A stretch of 64,000 nt of DNA from Melanocharis versteri (Eukaryota; Chordata; Aves; Passeriformes; Melanocharitidae), in NCBI GenBank assembly GCA_013397845.1, contig VZTG01000491.1, positions 1,543,673 through 1,607,672 on the forward strand, read 5' to 3'. Below are positions 35,561-45,960 of the stretch, piece after piece (the stretch's first letter is position 1; every line of letters starts with the position of its first letter). The position numbers were made by a program, and so were the translations under genes. The notes beneath the pieces are model-generated. The model saw nothing but the letters and a program-made list of their open reading frames with translations. It was not told the DNA's origin and made no database searches.

Positions 35561-37294
35561 TAATTTCTTTTTTGCCATCAAAATAGAGGACAGTGTTGGA
35601 AAGTGAAGGATTGATGTGAAGCCCAGTTACACCAGCAAGCAAGGACCTGATGGCAGCAAGGTTCAGTAACTCCAGTGCAAAGCTGACTTTGTGGAGGTGA
35701 GGATCAGCATCCACATCCACAAATTTTGGCTTAAAAACATTGGCTTAAATCTTCAGGATTCCCTGTTATTATTCAGCTGATGCTTTCTGCTGCTTTTCAG
35801 GATTCATGACCGTGTCTTTACAGCACATCAGCTCCATGTACTCTCTCCATTACACTTGGCTATTAAATTTTTTGTCTTGCAGATTGGAAGAATTGCTGGT
35901 GGATCACCTCTGACGCTCTGTACTTGCCTCATGCCTCCCCCCACAAAGCTGGCTGAAGCCATGAGCGTGATAGCAGCAGCAGCATGTACTTATCTCAGTT
36001 TCCATCTCTCATAGGCAGTCCCAAATGAGAGGATGTGCACATCTTTGGGTGTCTTTCAACTGACTTTGGAGCAAGCCTGCTGTGAATTGGGACTTGCACT
36101 GTGTGGGGGAAGGAAGAGATGCTGCTTGTGATTACTATTTGAATTTGATAAGGGGATGAGAAGGAAAAGGGAAAAGGAGTTTTGAGGCTGTTAATGCTTT
36201 CCACAGTTACACTTGAATTTCAGCCCCTGCTAATATTCCCAGGGAAATCACAACTCACATGCATACACACACACAGAGGTTTAATTTCAGCAGTAAATGA
36301 AGTCATAATGCAAACAGAAAGCTAACAGCAGGGAAGGCTATGCTTGGCCAGGTCTGCTCGTACTACAAGTAATACATATGCACCACTGCAAAAAACTGGC
36401 CCCAGAGAGCAGTTAAGTCTTTCTAGCAGAAACACACACTGAGAAGGCAACCGTAACTTTTAACTACAGCTTCCTACAATAGAAAGTGCTGTGGTCTTCT
36501 TTAGTATCAGAAAGGGAAGGGATGAGGGAGGGTCAAGACCTACAGAAATCAGGTTGCAAACTTGCCTGCTTTTAGTGAAGAGAGGCACCAGGGCAAGAGG
36601 ACATTTACAATGAAAATGTTAGATTTACCTAGTCTGAATTTTGCACATGTTCACATCTGAATGTTGAAAATGGGGAAGTTACTGCAGAGTGTTCAGCAGA
36701 GGGATGGGTGGGGAAAATCACAGCTGAGGAGGTAATGGCATCACCTCTGCCACTGAAATCTGATGTTGAGCTGACACCTGGGAGATACCAACTGAAGGAA
36801 AGTGTTCATGGATTGACATGGTCCACTATGGGCTGGGCCAGGTCTTGCACTGGGGAAGCCAACAGTGTTCCTGTGCTATACACAACAAGGTTAGGCCTGG
36901 TTTTGTTTTGTGAGCTTGAGAACTGTGTGATTCAGGCATGACCTACATGGGAACAATGTGTAACTGAAAATATGAGGACTAGGTAGAGCGTGAGTGGGGC
37001 ATAACCTGTTCTCTCTGGAGCAGCAGAGCTGCCTTGAGGTTTTTTCAGCCGTGGCCTGTGTGCTGCAGGGCTGCCAGTGTGCCCCAGCCAGGGAGGAGCA
37101 GAGCGTGGTGCAGCCACTGCTTCCTTTAGCACGTGGGCCAGTGTCTTGCAGAAACGCTGATGCTGGGTTGGGCTGTGGAGCTGAAAGCTGAGCTTCTTCC
37201 CCAGCGATCCAGGCTGTGGCACAGAGACAGAGGTGGCAGTGCTGGTGACAGGATCAGAGAATCCCTGAGCACGTATCCCGTGAGTTAAGTGAGG
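35561..37294. other. No gene recognised; GC-rich tail
   Basis: Mostly unremarkable. A (CA)6-type run occurs at 36264-36276. From about 36990 to 37260 the sequence is GC-rich and open on both strands. A 148-codon minus-strand frame (36932-37378) runs from this patch into the antisense of the LTR fragment and is therefore judged spurious. Confidence 0.45.
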
Positions 37295-37450
37295 TATTGT
37301 GCTGGGTTTGGCTGGTGCAGAGTTAATTTTCTTCACAGTGGCTGGTATGGGACTGTGTTTTGGATTTGTGCTGAACACAGGCTTGATAATATAGATATGT
37401 TTTTATTATTGCTAAGCGGTGCTTGCACAGAGCCAAAGCTTTTTTTGCTT
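37295..37450 (+). mobile_element. Avian ERV LTR fragment (ERVL-type, inferred)
   Basis: The stretch tattgtgctgggtttggctg, agagttaattttcttcacag, tggctggtatgggactgtg, ttttggatttgtgctgaa, then a degraded middle and gctaagcggtgcttgcacag followed by agccaaagc, agrees in order with an LTR family common in bird genomes, which I associate with ERVL-class endogenous retroviruses. Assignment is from memory of the family's look and not from a search. Only part of one LTR is present. The GC-rich remainder, internal gag/pol sequence and a second LTR are not seen, so this is a truncated relic. Confidence 0.72.
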
Positions 37451-38929
37451 TTTGTATTGTCATGCAACTGACACTTCTTTAAAAACAAGACTAAATTATG
37501 AAAATAAAGAAGATATGAAATCAGGGTGTATGGAAAATTCTGAATTTTATGAAAGAGTTTACTTTTTTCCCCACAAGAAACTAACACTTGAAATTCATCA
37601 TACCAGGATGGGAAACATTAAAAACTTTTCCAGTGACAAATCATTATCCATTAACAACAATTACACATTAAGACAGCTTTAAAATGTTCTTTTTCTTTCT
37701 TTCAACTTTTCTTACTCCAGTAGGAGAGCAAGCTTTCTTGTTGCCATCTTAAGCAAACACTGTAAATATTTGGAGACACAAATGACTAGATTAGAAGTGA
37801 TGCCATCATTAGCAGCAGTGACAAGAAAGTGTCAGGGTTGCAATTTTTTATGTTTTTTAATTGGTCCTGCATTTGTATTGTCAAAACATTTACCCAAGGG
37901 TGTGATTAATAATAATAGGTGACAGCTCCAATTATCCTCAAACTTATTAGAAAATATCAGCACTCAGATATAATCTTTAAAAGCACAGCTTAAGCTGCTT
38001 TTACAAGTTTACTGTGACAAGAATAAATACAGAGATAAAAATTGGAATTAAAACTCCTGCTTATTTTAATCAGGGTTTGTTTGTTTTTTTCTTTAAGCAT
38101 CATGGAACCAAAACATTTACGTATACATCAATACTTATCTTAGGATCACCAAACATTTTGCCCTCAGCTTTACTGAGATCTTTAAATCAGTCCCTGACAT
38201 GGCCACGACATTGAGAAGCAAAGTCATCTGATGCTGTGTTAGTCATATGCAGCCCATCAGAGTTTTTGAAGAATAAAAATAAAACTGCACAACCCCTAAA
38301 TAAAACTGAGTGAAAACATGAGCTATCTTGCACATCTGAGTCAGAGGCTTTCCTCTGCAACCAAATAAAAGCAAGCTTTGTGTCTCCGTATCTTTCATTT
38401 CCTTCCATCTTTTCTCATTTGGCGCACGGTGGTGCATTTATCTTTTCCTGTTTGTTGTTTGCAATCGGTTCATGGACCACTTTCTCTTCTCCAGAGGAAA
38501 AGCAGTTGTTCACGGCCCCAGGAAGAGGTGAGTTTAGTGGCTGTGGGGTTGGCTTAGGAAAGGATTTTGGAGACTTTTTGTCTCACCATTGATAAACCTT
38601 GTAGCAATGTGCAATGCAGGATGTATAGTGCAGGTACCAACGGCCAAAAGACACCTTCCAGAGTCAATTCCTGATCTTTATCCACAACTCTTTCCTAGTT
38701 CTTTACAGATGAAGAATCCATGTATCCACCTGTCTTCCCTTGAAAATTTTAAAGACTTTAATGACATTATGAAAACAACCTTATTGTTGTTCAACTCATT
38801 AAACTTTTTTAAAACCTTGGTCTCAATCATGTCATTTAAACCAAGGAGCAACATACATTTTGAAGTGATAATGACTAAATTGGGGGAAAAAAACCTCCAC
38901 AGTTTTTGGACCCCAAAAAGTTAAAAAAT
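37451..38929. other. AT-rich, no gene recognised
   Basis: AT-rich sequence with short frames only (up to 111 codons at 38589-38924, unrecognised). It ends at a single-N gap at 38930. Confidence 0.5.
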
Positions 38930-38930
38930 N
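38930..38930. other. Single-N assembly gap
   Basis: One unresolved base after ttaaaaaat. Flanking sequences do not overlap. With the N at 39793 it delimits an 862-base contig that carries the first copy of the 246-bp direct repeat. Confidence 0.9.
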
Positions 38931-39033
38931 AGATGTGTACGGCGGTGAGGGGTCTGAAAGGACTCTGAGCCCTGAAGTACTGCATCTAACATCCTTCTGC
39001 TGCTTATTCTGCACTTTGATTATGTGAACATCC

Positions 39034-39279
39034 TGTTCCTCTTTCTAATCCCACTAAACTGTGCGTGTCATTGATTTCCCATGCACTAAAGTCAATACAT
39101 GCTGCTTAAAGACTTAGTCCCTTCTATATATTGTTTTAATTTTGCTGCCAGTCATTTTCATTGACCATTTCTTTCGGACCATAAGGCTGAAAGAGGCAAA
39201 GCATGCAGTCTTCTGGGTTGTAAATCACTTATATATTTACCAACCCCTCTCTTTTCTGTTGCTTCTTAGTTTTCTTTTA
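39034..39279 (+). repeat. 246-bp direct repeat, copy 1
   Basis: Compared by eye, every base from tgttcctctttctaatccca to gcttcttagttttctttta is identical to 39794-40039, 760 bases downstream. The unit is unique-looking sequence, not a known transposon or LTR, and lacks TG..CA ends. After the repeat this copy continues as gacacctagag. Exact identity and an N directly at the border of copy 2 favour an assembly artefact over a true duplication. Confidence 0.95.
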
Positions 39280-39675
39280 GACACCTAGAGTATTGCTGTG
39301 ACAGGTGTGTTCTTGGCAAGAAGAACAAGGGATTTGTTTGGTACATAAATTATTGAAAGGATCCCAGATCCAAGTGCTCCATCTGTGTTATTTTTGATTG
39401 AGATATCTCACAGGAATAGTGACCATGCAAAAGTCATGAGCTTCCTTGAAAAAAGACAGCTGAAATCTCCTTACTTTAAGGGCCCTTGGGCAGCATTTCA
39501 TTTGAACGTGTATTTATCATTCACTGAGTGACAAGTCGTGCTGACATACAGGAGATTCCTAAGATACTGAGGGTTGGGCAAGTGTGCAAGTACTTTTTCC
39601 AGTTTAAGAGTTGGGTCATTAAAAATATCTCACTAATGAGCTGTGATGTGAGTTGATTTTATTGGGCATTTATTT

Positions 39676-39792
39676 TGTGCGTGTGTTGGATATTTTGTGT
39701 GTGTGTATGTGGGGTTTTTTTCTTTCTTTTTTCTTTTTTTTTTTAAATTAAGACCCAGGTAGAGCTTCTCTAGAGGGAGGGAGGGAGGGAAG
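39676..39792. repeat. Low-complexity cluster: (TG)n, T/C run, (AGGG)n
   Basis: A TG-rich run (39676-39714), a T-rich run with scattered C (39715-39744) and an (AGGG) run (39773-39791) sit immediately left of the N at 39793. Such sequence is hard for short-read assemblers and probably ended the contig. Confidence 0.88.
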
Positions 39793-39793
39793 N
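39793..39793. other. Single-N assembly gap at the start of repeat copy 2
   Basis: One unresolved base exactly one position before the duplicated block begins. The coincidence of gap and repeat border is the main sign that this junction is a failed contig merge. Confidence 0.92.
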
Positions 39794-40039
39794 TGTTCCT
39801 CTTTCTAATCCCACTAAACTGTGCGTGTCATTGATTTCCCATGCACTAAAGTCAATACATGCTGCTTAAAGACTTAGTCCCTTCTATATATTGTTTTAAT
39901 TTTGCTGCCAGTCATTTTCATTGACCATTTCTTTCGGACCATAAGGCTGAAAGAGGCAAAGCATGCAGTCTTCTGGGTTGTAAATCACTTATATATTTAC
40001 CAACCCCTCTCTTTTCTGTTGCTTCTTAGTTTTCTTTTA
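39794..40039 (+). repeat. 246-bp direct repeat, copy 2
   Basis: Identical to 39034-39279. After the shared ttctttta this copy enters a T-run and aatgtactcac, whereas copy 1 enters gacacc. Divergence at a T-run fits a mis-joined or collapsed homopolymer. Two haplotypes placed in series is the alternative. Confidence 0.95.
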
Positions 40040-42383
40040 TTTTTTTTTAATGTACTCACTAGTGAAAGCTAGTGGGACTTTGCATACGTGGATGCCATCC
40101 CCCTCTGTTGGGACAACACAGATGACATACCGCAGTGGCACTGCAGCTCGCAGAAGTCCCCAGGGTGAGGTCCTCCACTTGCTCCACCAACCTCCCTGTG
40201 GGTGGGAAACAGGGACCTGGCTGCAGCAGTATAGGCAGCATATCACGTCCCAGTCACATAAATCCACTGGGTAAATGTTGTTACCTTGAAGACATTGTTT
40301 CGGGAGATGAATATCTGAAAGATGAAAAACAGCATCAAGATGCAAAAGGTGAAAATGAACTTTTGGATATTACAGAAATTAGGAAGAAAGAATAAGAATC
40401 TCTCTAGCTGGGAAGCCTGGATGAGAATCTATCAGGCAGCTGCATTATCAATCTTATTATATTAAGCATAAGTGTAAACACTGAAAAATTCATGAAGCAG
40501 AATGAAACAGTAAAGCCTAGTTAAAACCCAGAGCTCCAGTTTGATATATGCGGTGCTGACAGGATAAAGTGAAAGGAAAGAAGGAGAAAGAGCAAGGGCA
40601 GTTTTACATGCTCTTTCCTTCACGGATTTTTTAAGATGATTTGCATTCGTGGAGTTCAAGTGCTGTAAAGTCAATCAGTGCATACTGCATAGGGCATATC
40701 TCACTGATTCACCCTGGAAGTTCCCCCCCCTCCCTTGGCCGCAGGAAGTGTTTCCTCTGGTCAGACTGTTCAAAAGTACAGCCCTGGTTAGTATAGATGA
40801 GGGCTAGACTTGCCAAAAACTAAGAGTATGAGCAGAGAATTTAGGCATTGAATGAGGGAGTCGTCCTTGGCTGGGAACTCTTGGGAATGAGGCCGTGAAA
40901 GTGTCAGCGTGGCCACTGCTAGGAATTGAACTCCTCTGTTGCAATGGGCTCTGTTGGACATGTGAAGGCATTTCAGCCTCAGTATCTGCAGAAATTCCTT
41001 GCTTTGTGTCTTAGTGTATACACTGTAGCTACCTGTGATGAGCATCACATGGATATTGCAGTGTGAGGAGTATGCCAGTAGATGGGATCTCAGGTGTACT
41101 ACCCATGGATGACACCTCTGCAGGCCTAGGGGTGGGGGTGTGTGTGTGTTGGCACATCCACATGCAAGAAGATTCACCTCCAGCTTCACTCAGTGCATTT
41201 GGGATTCGATAAAAAGGCTGATAAAAACTTCCCTCTCTCAGTGGCTGTGCAGACAATAACAAGGAGAGGGATCTGAGCTTTGACTCCTACGCACAAAGAA
41301 AGCATAGAGCCTTTTAATACTGAGGCTTTAAAGAAAGATCCTGCATACAAAAAGGAGAGGGAAGTAAAAAGAGAGCACCAGCAAAAGAGGTTATGTGGAA
41401 TAAGACAACACACTGACAGAAAATTAATGGAAACCCCAGTCAATAGGCCAGTTGGATATCATATATACAGGGAAAGAGAACAAGTGGAAGTTATATTGGA
41501 GGTTATTGGTGCCAAAGAAGAGCTGAGTGTTTTGCTATGAAGATACACATGAGATAAAAGGAATGACTACTTGTAATAGAGGGGCAATTTCCTGGAGTTT
41601 GGGGTGTTCAAAGAACCAGATCTTTTCTTTTTTGTGTCTCATTTTCCTTCATCTAATTTGGGCTGTTCTTTGCTATTGCCCTTGAGGCCCCAATGGACAC
41701 AGCACAACAAGCAGTTCCCTTTACTTCAAGTGGAGAGAAGGAAACCTCTGGAGGGATTTTGCCTGCCCTCTTCTCCTACCCCACCAGACAGGGCTCAATC
41801 TAGGCTGCATGGATATGGGCAGAGACGTGTCCTCATGCCAGAGCTTTCTTTAGGGCCCTAAATGTTGGAATGAACAGATGTGGGGAAATCTAGTCCTCAG
41901 GAACCTACTGAGGCTTTGCCCTCTCATTGTCCAAATCCTCCATAAATACATAGTACTGGGAGCAATTTTCCTCCTGAAGCACTATGATGTTTGCTTCCTT
42001 CATTCCCCACAAGGCATTGTCATCCCCAGCTCTGCTGGCCAAAACAAACCTTCTGCACTCAAATCACTATGCCTTCCTTCTCCTTAACTGCAGGACTAGG
42101 AGATGAGGTACAGAACACAGTCCTGTATGCGGGGAAACATCACAAGATTTTTTGCCTGGAGACAAAGAGTGTTTTTTTCTTTCTTCTCAGTAAAGATGCA
42201 GTGCAAGGCTTTGGAGTCTGTATTTAAGTTATTTAGTGGTGTGGGTGTTGACATGGAATTTGTGGCATTTGGTTTCTCATCACTGGGTCAGATCTCTGTA
42301 AGACACTGAGGCCTGAAAAATCATCTTTCTCATCTATCCTAAACTGAAAATTTTGGATTGCAAAGTGGAGGAGACTTGTTGAG
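40040..42383. other. No gene recognised
   Basis: A GC-richer patch at 40075-40265 is open in two frames on each strand (up to 102 codons minus) and is unrecognised. The overlapping openness argues for composition. The region 40690-41270 and the remainder show nothing beyond short C and GT runs at 40723-40735 and 41131-41150. Confidence 0.5.
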
Positions 42384-42433
42384 ACAGGCAGGCAGGCAGT
42401 AAGTCAATCAATCAATCAATCAATCAGTCAGTC
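42384..42433. repeat. Compound tetranucleotide microsatellite (GGCA)n/(TCAA)n/(TCAG)n
   Basis: Three GGCA units, a short link, five or so TCAA units and then two CAGT units. It is a simple compound repeat likely to vary in length between individuals. Confidence 0.9.
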
Positions 42434-44739
42434 TCAGAGTACCTGTTGGGCAAGGATGTTTCTTTTGATCTACACAGAACTAACGTTGATCCAAACCCAC
42501 AGGCAACCACATATCAAAGCTCAAGAACAAAGTGAAAACCAGCAAGAGTTCTAAAAACTAAGCAAAGAAACCAAGCCAGTAGCTACCTCCTGATGACAGA
42601 ATTTTAATGGGTATGTATGTGTGATAAACACTGACATACATGGACACAGACACACAGTCATGCACAATTTGTTTGAATAAACTGATTTATTCCCCTTAAC
42701 CACTTATCTCAAAGACAATGTTAACAGCTAGCAAAAGCTGACTAAGTCCCTGGCAGATACCCCTTAGTTTAAGACTGATATTGATCCATTTTGATAATTT
42801 GTCTTTGTATGTGGCATGATAAAGGAATGGAACAATTCAGAGGGTTCGTCTGTTTTCCACCAGGGGGACTTTTGCTGCATGGCTAAGTCCTAAATTCATC
42901 TACATGGTGAGAAGTAGCTATAACATGTAGAGACTAAATAAGCAGGGGTTAGGCTTCATTACCTGAATTTAATCTGGAATAAATAGTCAGCAATACTGGT
43001 ACCATTTTGTTATAAACAAGAGGACTTCCACTCTACATGTAGCTCTGCATTGAGGTCTATACTAGCTCTGAAAATACTGTGCATATTTTTCAAGTCAAAC
43101 ATGAAATCTATTTACATGCCGTGACATCTTTATTTTAAACTCATCAAGAAATCCACTGATTTCAATGCTGCAAGTGTGAAATAATTGTCTCCTTAGCACA
43201 GCTGACATTTGTAGACCTTTCTGAGCTTCCATTTGGCTGAGGGATAATGCCATTTTATAGGGTTAAAAACCTAATTTGATCCCTTTTGAACTTCTTTCAC
43301 GTAGTAAGACCTTCATTGATGAAATTTTTTAGTTATTACATTGACTACATGATGTACATACAGCCTCCAGTGACATTGTAGGCAGGAGCATCTCTGTTTT
43401 TCTCAGACTTTTTTCTGTCCTTTGTCTAGAATTTTACACCTCATGTCAATTGTTCGGGTTGTTCAAAGGGACAGTCACTGACTTTATATCAAGGCATTTT
43501 GATAGCTTCACCATGGGAGCTTTCATCTTTACTCTCATTCTTCAAAAATAACTAATTGTGGAGGAAGCCCCATGGTGAGAAAAGTGTGCTATTTAATGCT
43601 GAATAATTGCCACACAGTTTTCTGTCCACGTTTTTACAGGCTGACCTAGTCCTTGCACACACACATGCACTCATGGATAAGCACATTTACTCAGTATTTT
43701 CAGACATCTGAGCAAATAAATCAGAGACAACTTTTCAGGCTCCTTGATATTCATGACAGGCAGTGGAAGTGTGTTCAGCCATCTCTCAGGCTGCAAAGAT
43801 GAGTGAATCAAGACTCTGATGCAAGCTCCATCCGGCTATGGCGAGAGGCGACACATCCCTGACCTGCTTCAAGGAACAAGAATATATGCCTATGAACTAT
43901 GCTCTTTATGAGAGACATTCAAAATTCTTATACTGTCTTCAAATCAGATTTAGAAAGGGGAGAACCCATAATTTTAGTAATCTCCAGGTTTCTTCATTTA
44001 ATAGTCCTCTGGAATTCTTTCATTTTTTTCCTAGCATGAAAAATTTTTAACTAACCTTTCCCTAAGAAATTGCCTTACAGTTCCAAAATCCTTGAGAAGA
44101 TGTATGTTCTGGAAATACTGCCGCGCTCTGTCTCCAGGCTCAGGAGTTTTGCAGTATGCACAGCAATATGCGGGGTAATTGATATTTCTCCCAAGAGATG
44201 TGATGAGTCACTGCCCTCCCAGGGATTTCTGCATCCAGGCTTGGAACAGCAAGCAACTTAAATTGAAGTTACCAACAAGAAAACATGCTGCAGAATTTTG
44301 TTGTGTCCCATACTTCTATACAATCTTGGGGAAAAAAACCCCAACATTTTATTTGCCCTCTTGTGACTTTTTAACAGTTGCAAACTCTCCTTCTCCCAAA
44401 AATAGATGTAAAAGATGACTGATATATTATAAAATGTTTGGGATAAGAAATTTTGATGCCATTACAAACAGTAACAAAGCAAATCCTTCAGTCCTGCCAA
44501 ATTCCAAGTCATTGTATCAGTTCTGGTTTTACTCAGGCTAGTTCCCCAATTATGGGGAGATAATGTGAAAGAAATTACATCGCTACTGGCCCTGGTTTTC
44601 CATTAGTCTGAAAATTGCAAACATTCTGATTTAGTAGCAGTTTATATTCACTTTGTAGGGGTGTAACGTTGCAGTCTCACTAGCTGGAAGGGAGATTAAT
44701 TCATACCAGCCAAGAATTTGGCCCTTAATGTACTTAGAT
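42434..44739. other. No gene or repeat recognised
   Basis: AT-leaning sequence without frames over about 80 codons. Nothing supports a gene, RNA or mobile element. Confidence 0.5.
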
Positions 44740-44885
44740 GTACTTTTGGTAATGAGCAAATTGATTCTGATAATAGCAGAATCAACCCAAATAGCACAGG
44801 AAGCTCTTAAGGCCAAGACCTTAGTAAGATTCAGAAAGAAAGATTGGACATTTACGTGGATAATAAGTTTATATGGAGTCAGTCT
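44740..44885 (+). mobile_element. Old CR1 LINE 3'-UTR remnant
   Basis: Blocks aaatagcacaggaagctctt, aaggccaagaccttagtaag, attcagaaagaaagattgg and acatttacgtggataataag follow the old amniote CR1 3'-UTR in order ('attgccacaggatgttgtgg', 'aggccaagagcttagcagg', 'ttcaaaaaaggattgg', 'acatttatatggataacaag'). The copy is highly diverged and truncated at both ends. A 195-codon minus-strand frame (44631-45218) covers this relic in antisense and is therefore not accepted as a gene. Confidence 0.7.
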
Positions 44886-45599
44886 GTCTGTTAACCTCCA
44901 CCATGCCAAACTGACCCTCCTGTAGATTTTTGAGAGCTTTTCCCAACTCTGATTTCCATTAAAAGTAGCTGCTGGTGGGAGATATGAAAGAATATGATTT
45001 GGGCCCCTTATGATTTGAGCACCATTCCGAGTGGATAAGGCGTGCTTTGGTGTCTTTGAATGTGACAAAGTCACCAAGCAAAGCCCATGTATTATAGACC
45101 ACCAGCTCAGGTGGTGAACAGCCACCTCTGTGCCCCAGGCCTCTCCCAGTTCGGCTAAGTACATTTTTCCCACTGGATCTGACAGATATTTCTCACTCTG
45201 GCTAGGACTTTGCTCCAAGGTGTTGCTGTTTCAAGAAGAGCTCAGTACTTTACTCAGCACTGGGAGCCAGTGCTTTCCTGGAGACACTCTACCTGCCATA
45301 GAATTGGGTTCAAAGTCGCTCAGGTGTAACTGTACTGAGTCAAAGCTCCATGAGAGAAAGCCAGGAAAAGGCAATTCTTGCATGTAGTATGAAGACAGTA
45401 CAAAATGTGGTGCAGTAGAAGTTAACACACACTCTGCGAGGTCTGCATGGAATCTGATTTTATACTGGGCTACATTCCAGTCTGTTACTACCTTCTTGTT
45501 TGAGCAGGCAAAAATTCCTTGGAAAGTCACTTTGATTTTTGCATCTGACAAGTTACTCCTTTATATCTGCTATTTTTCTGTTTCCCTCCATATTTTTCT
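44886..45599. other. No gene recognised
   Basis: Contains most of the 195-codon minus-strand frame. Its translation has no recognisable domain or signal peptide, and no TATA-like or splice context supports expression. Otherwise ordinary sequence. Confidence 0.45.
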
Positions 45600-45960
45600 T
45601 ACAACGATGCCTATCCTTTTATGCCCAACGTGATCATGCTGACAACTGCGAGTGCTTAAGTTGAGGCAGAAATTACAACTGAACACAGCAATCCACCCTT
45701 CCGTTTCAACCACGATCTGGGAGTACGAGATTGCAGCAGGACCTTAATTTCCCTTGTTAGAGCTGGAGCATTTGGGGCTGATGAAGTTCGCAGTAAACCT
45801 GTCACAAATGAACCTTACCCAATATATTATCTATCAAGGCAACATAATGAACATCTGGTGGGGATTGTGATCTGTATGCAGTGAGGCAGCAGCTATTACA
45901 CTGCTGAGCTGATGTGCGCCGATGTTCACTGTGCTCGGTGAGTGCAGCCACGAGGAGGTA
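45600..45960. promoter_or_regulatory. Candidate conserved non-coding block
   Basis: About 350 repeat-free bases with retained CpGs in unrelated contexts (caacgatgcc, ccaacgtgatcatgc, accacgatctggg, gtacgagattgc, gatgtgcgccgatg) and mixed E-box and CCAAT/ATTA-like words. CpG retention in non-island DNA suggests constraint or recent low methylation. No open frame explains it. Hypothesis only. Confidence 0.33.

Noticed and set aside
36932..37378. 148-codon minus-strand frame
   Set aside because: It begins in the antisense of the ERV LTR fragment and continues through a GC-rich patch. Judged an artefact.
44631..45218. 195-codon minus-strand open frame, the longest in the window
   Set aside because: It runs antisense through an old CR1 3'-UTR remnant (44740-44885), has no recognisable domain, and a frame of this length is not surprising in 64 kb of non-coding DNA.
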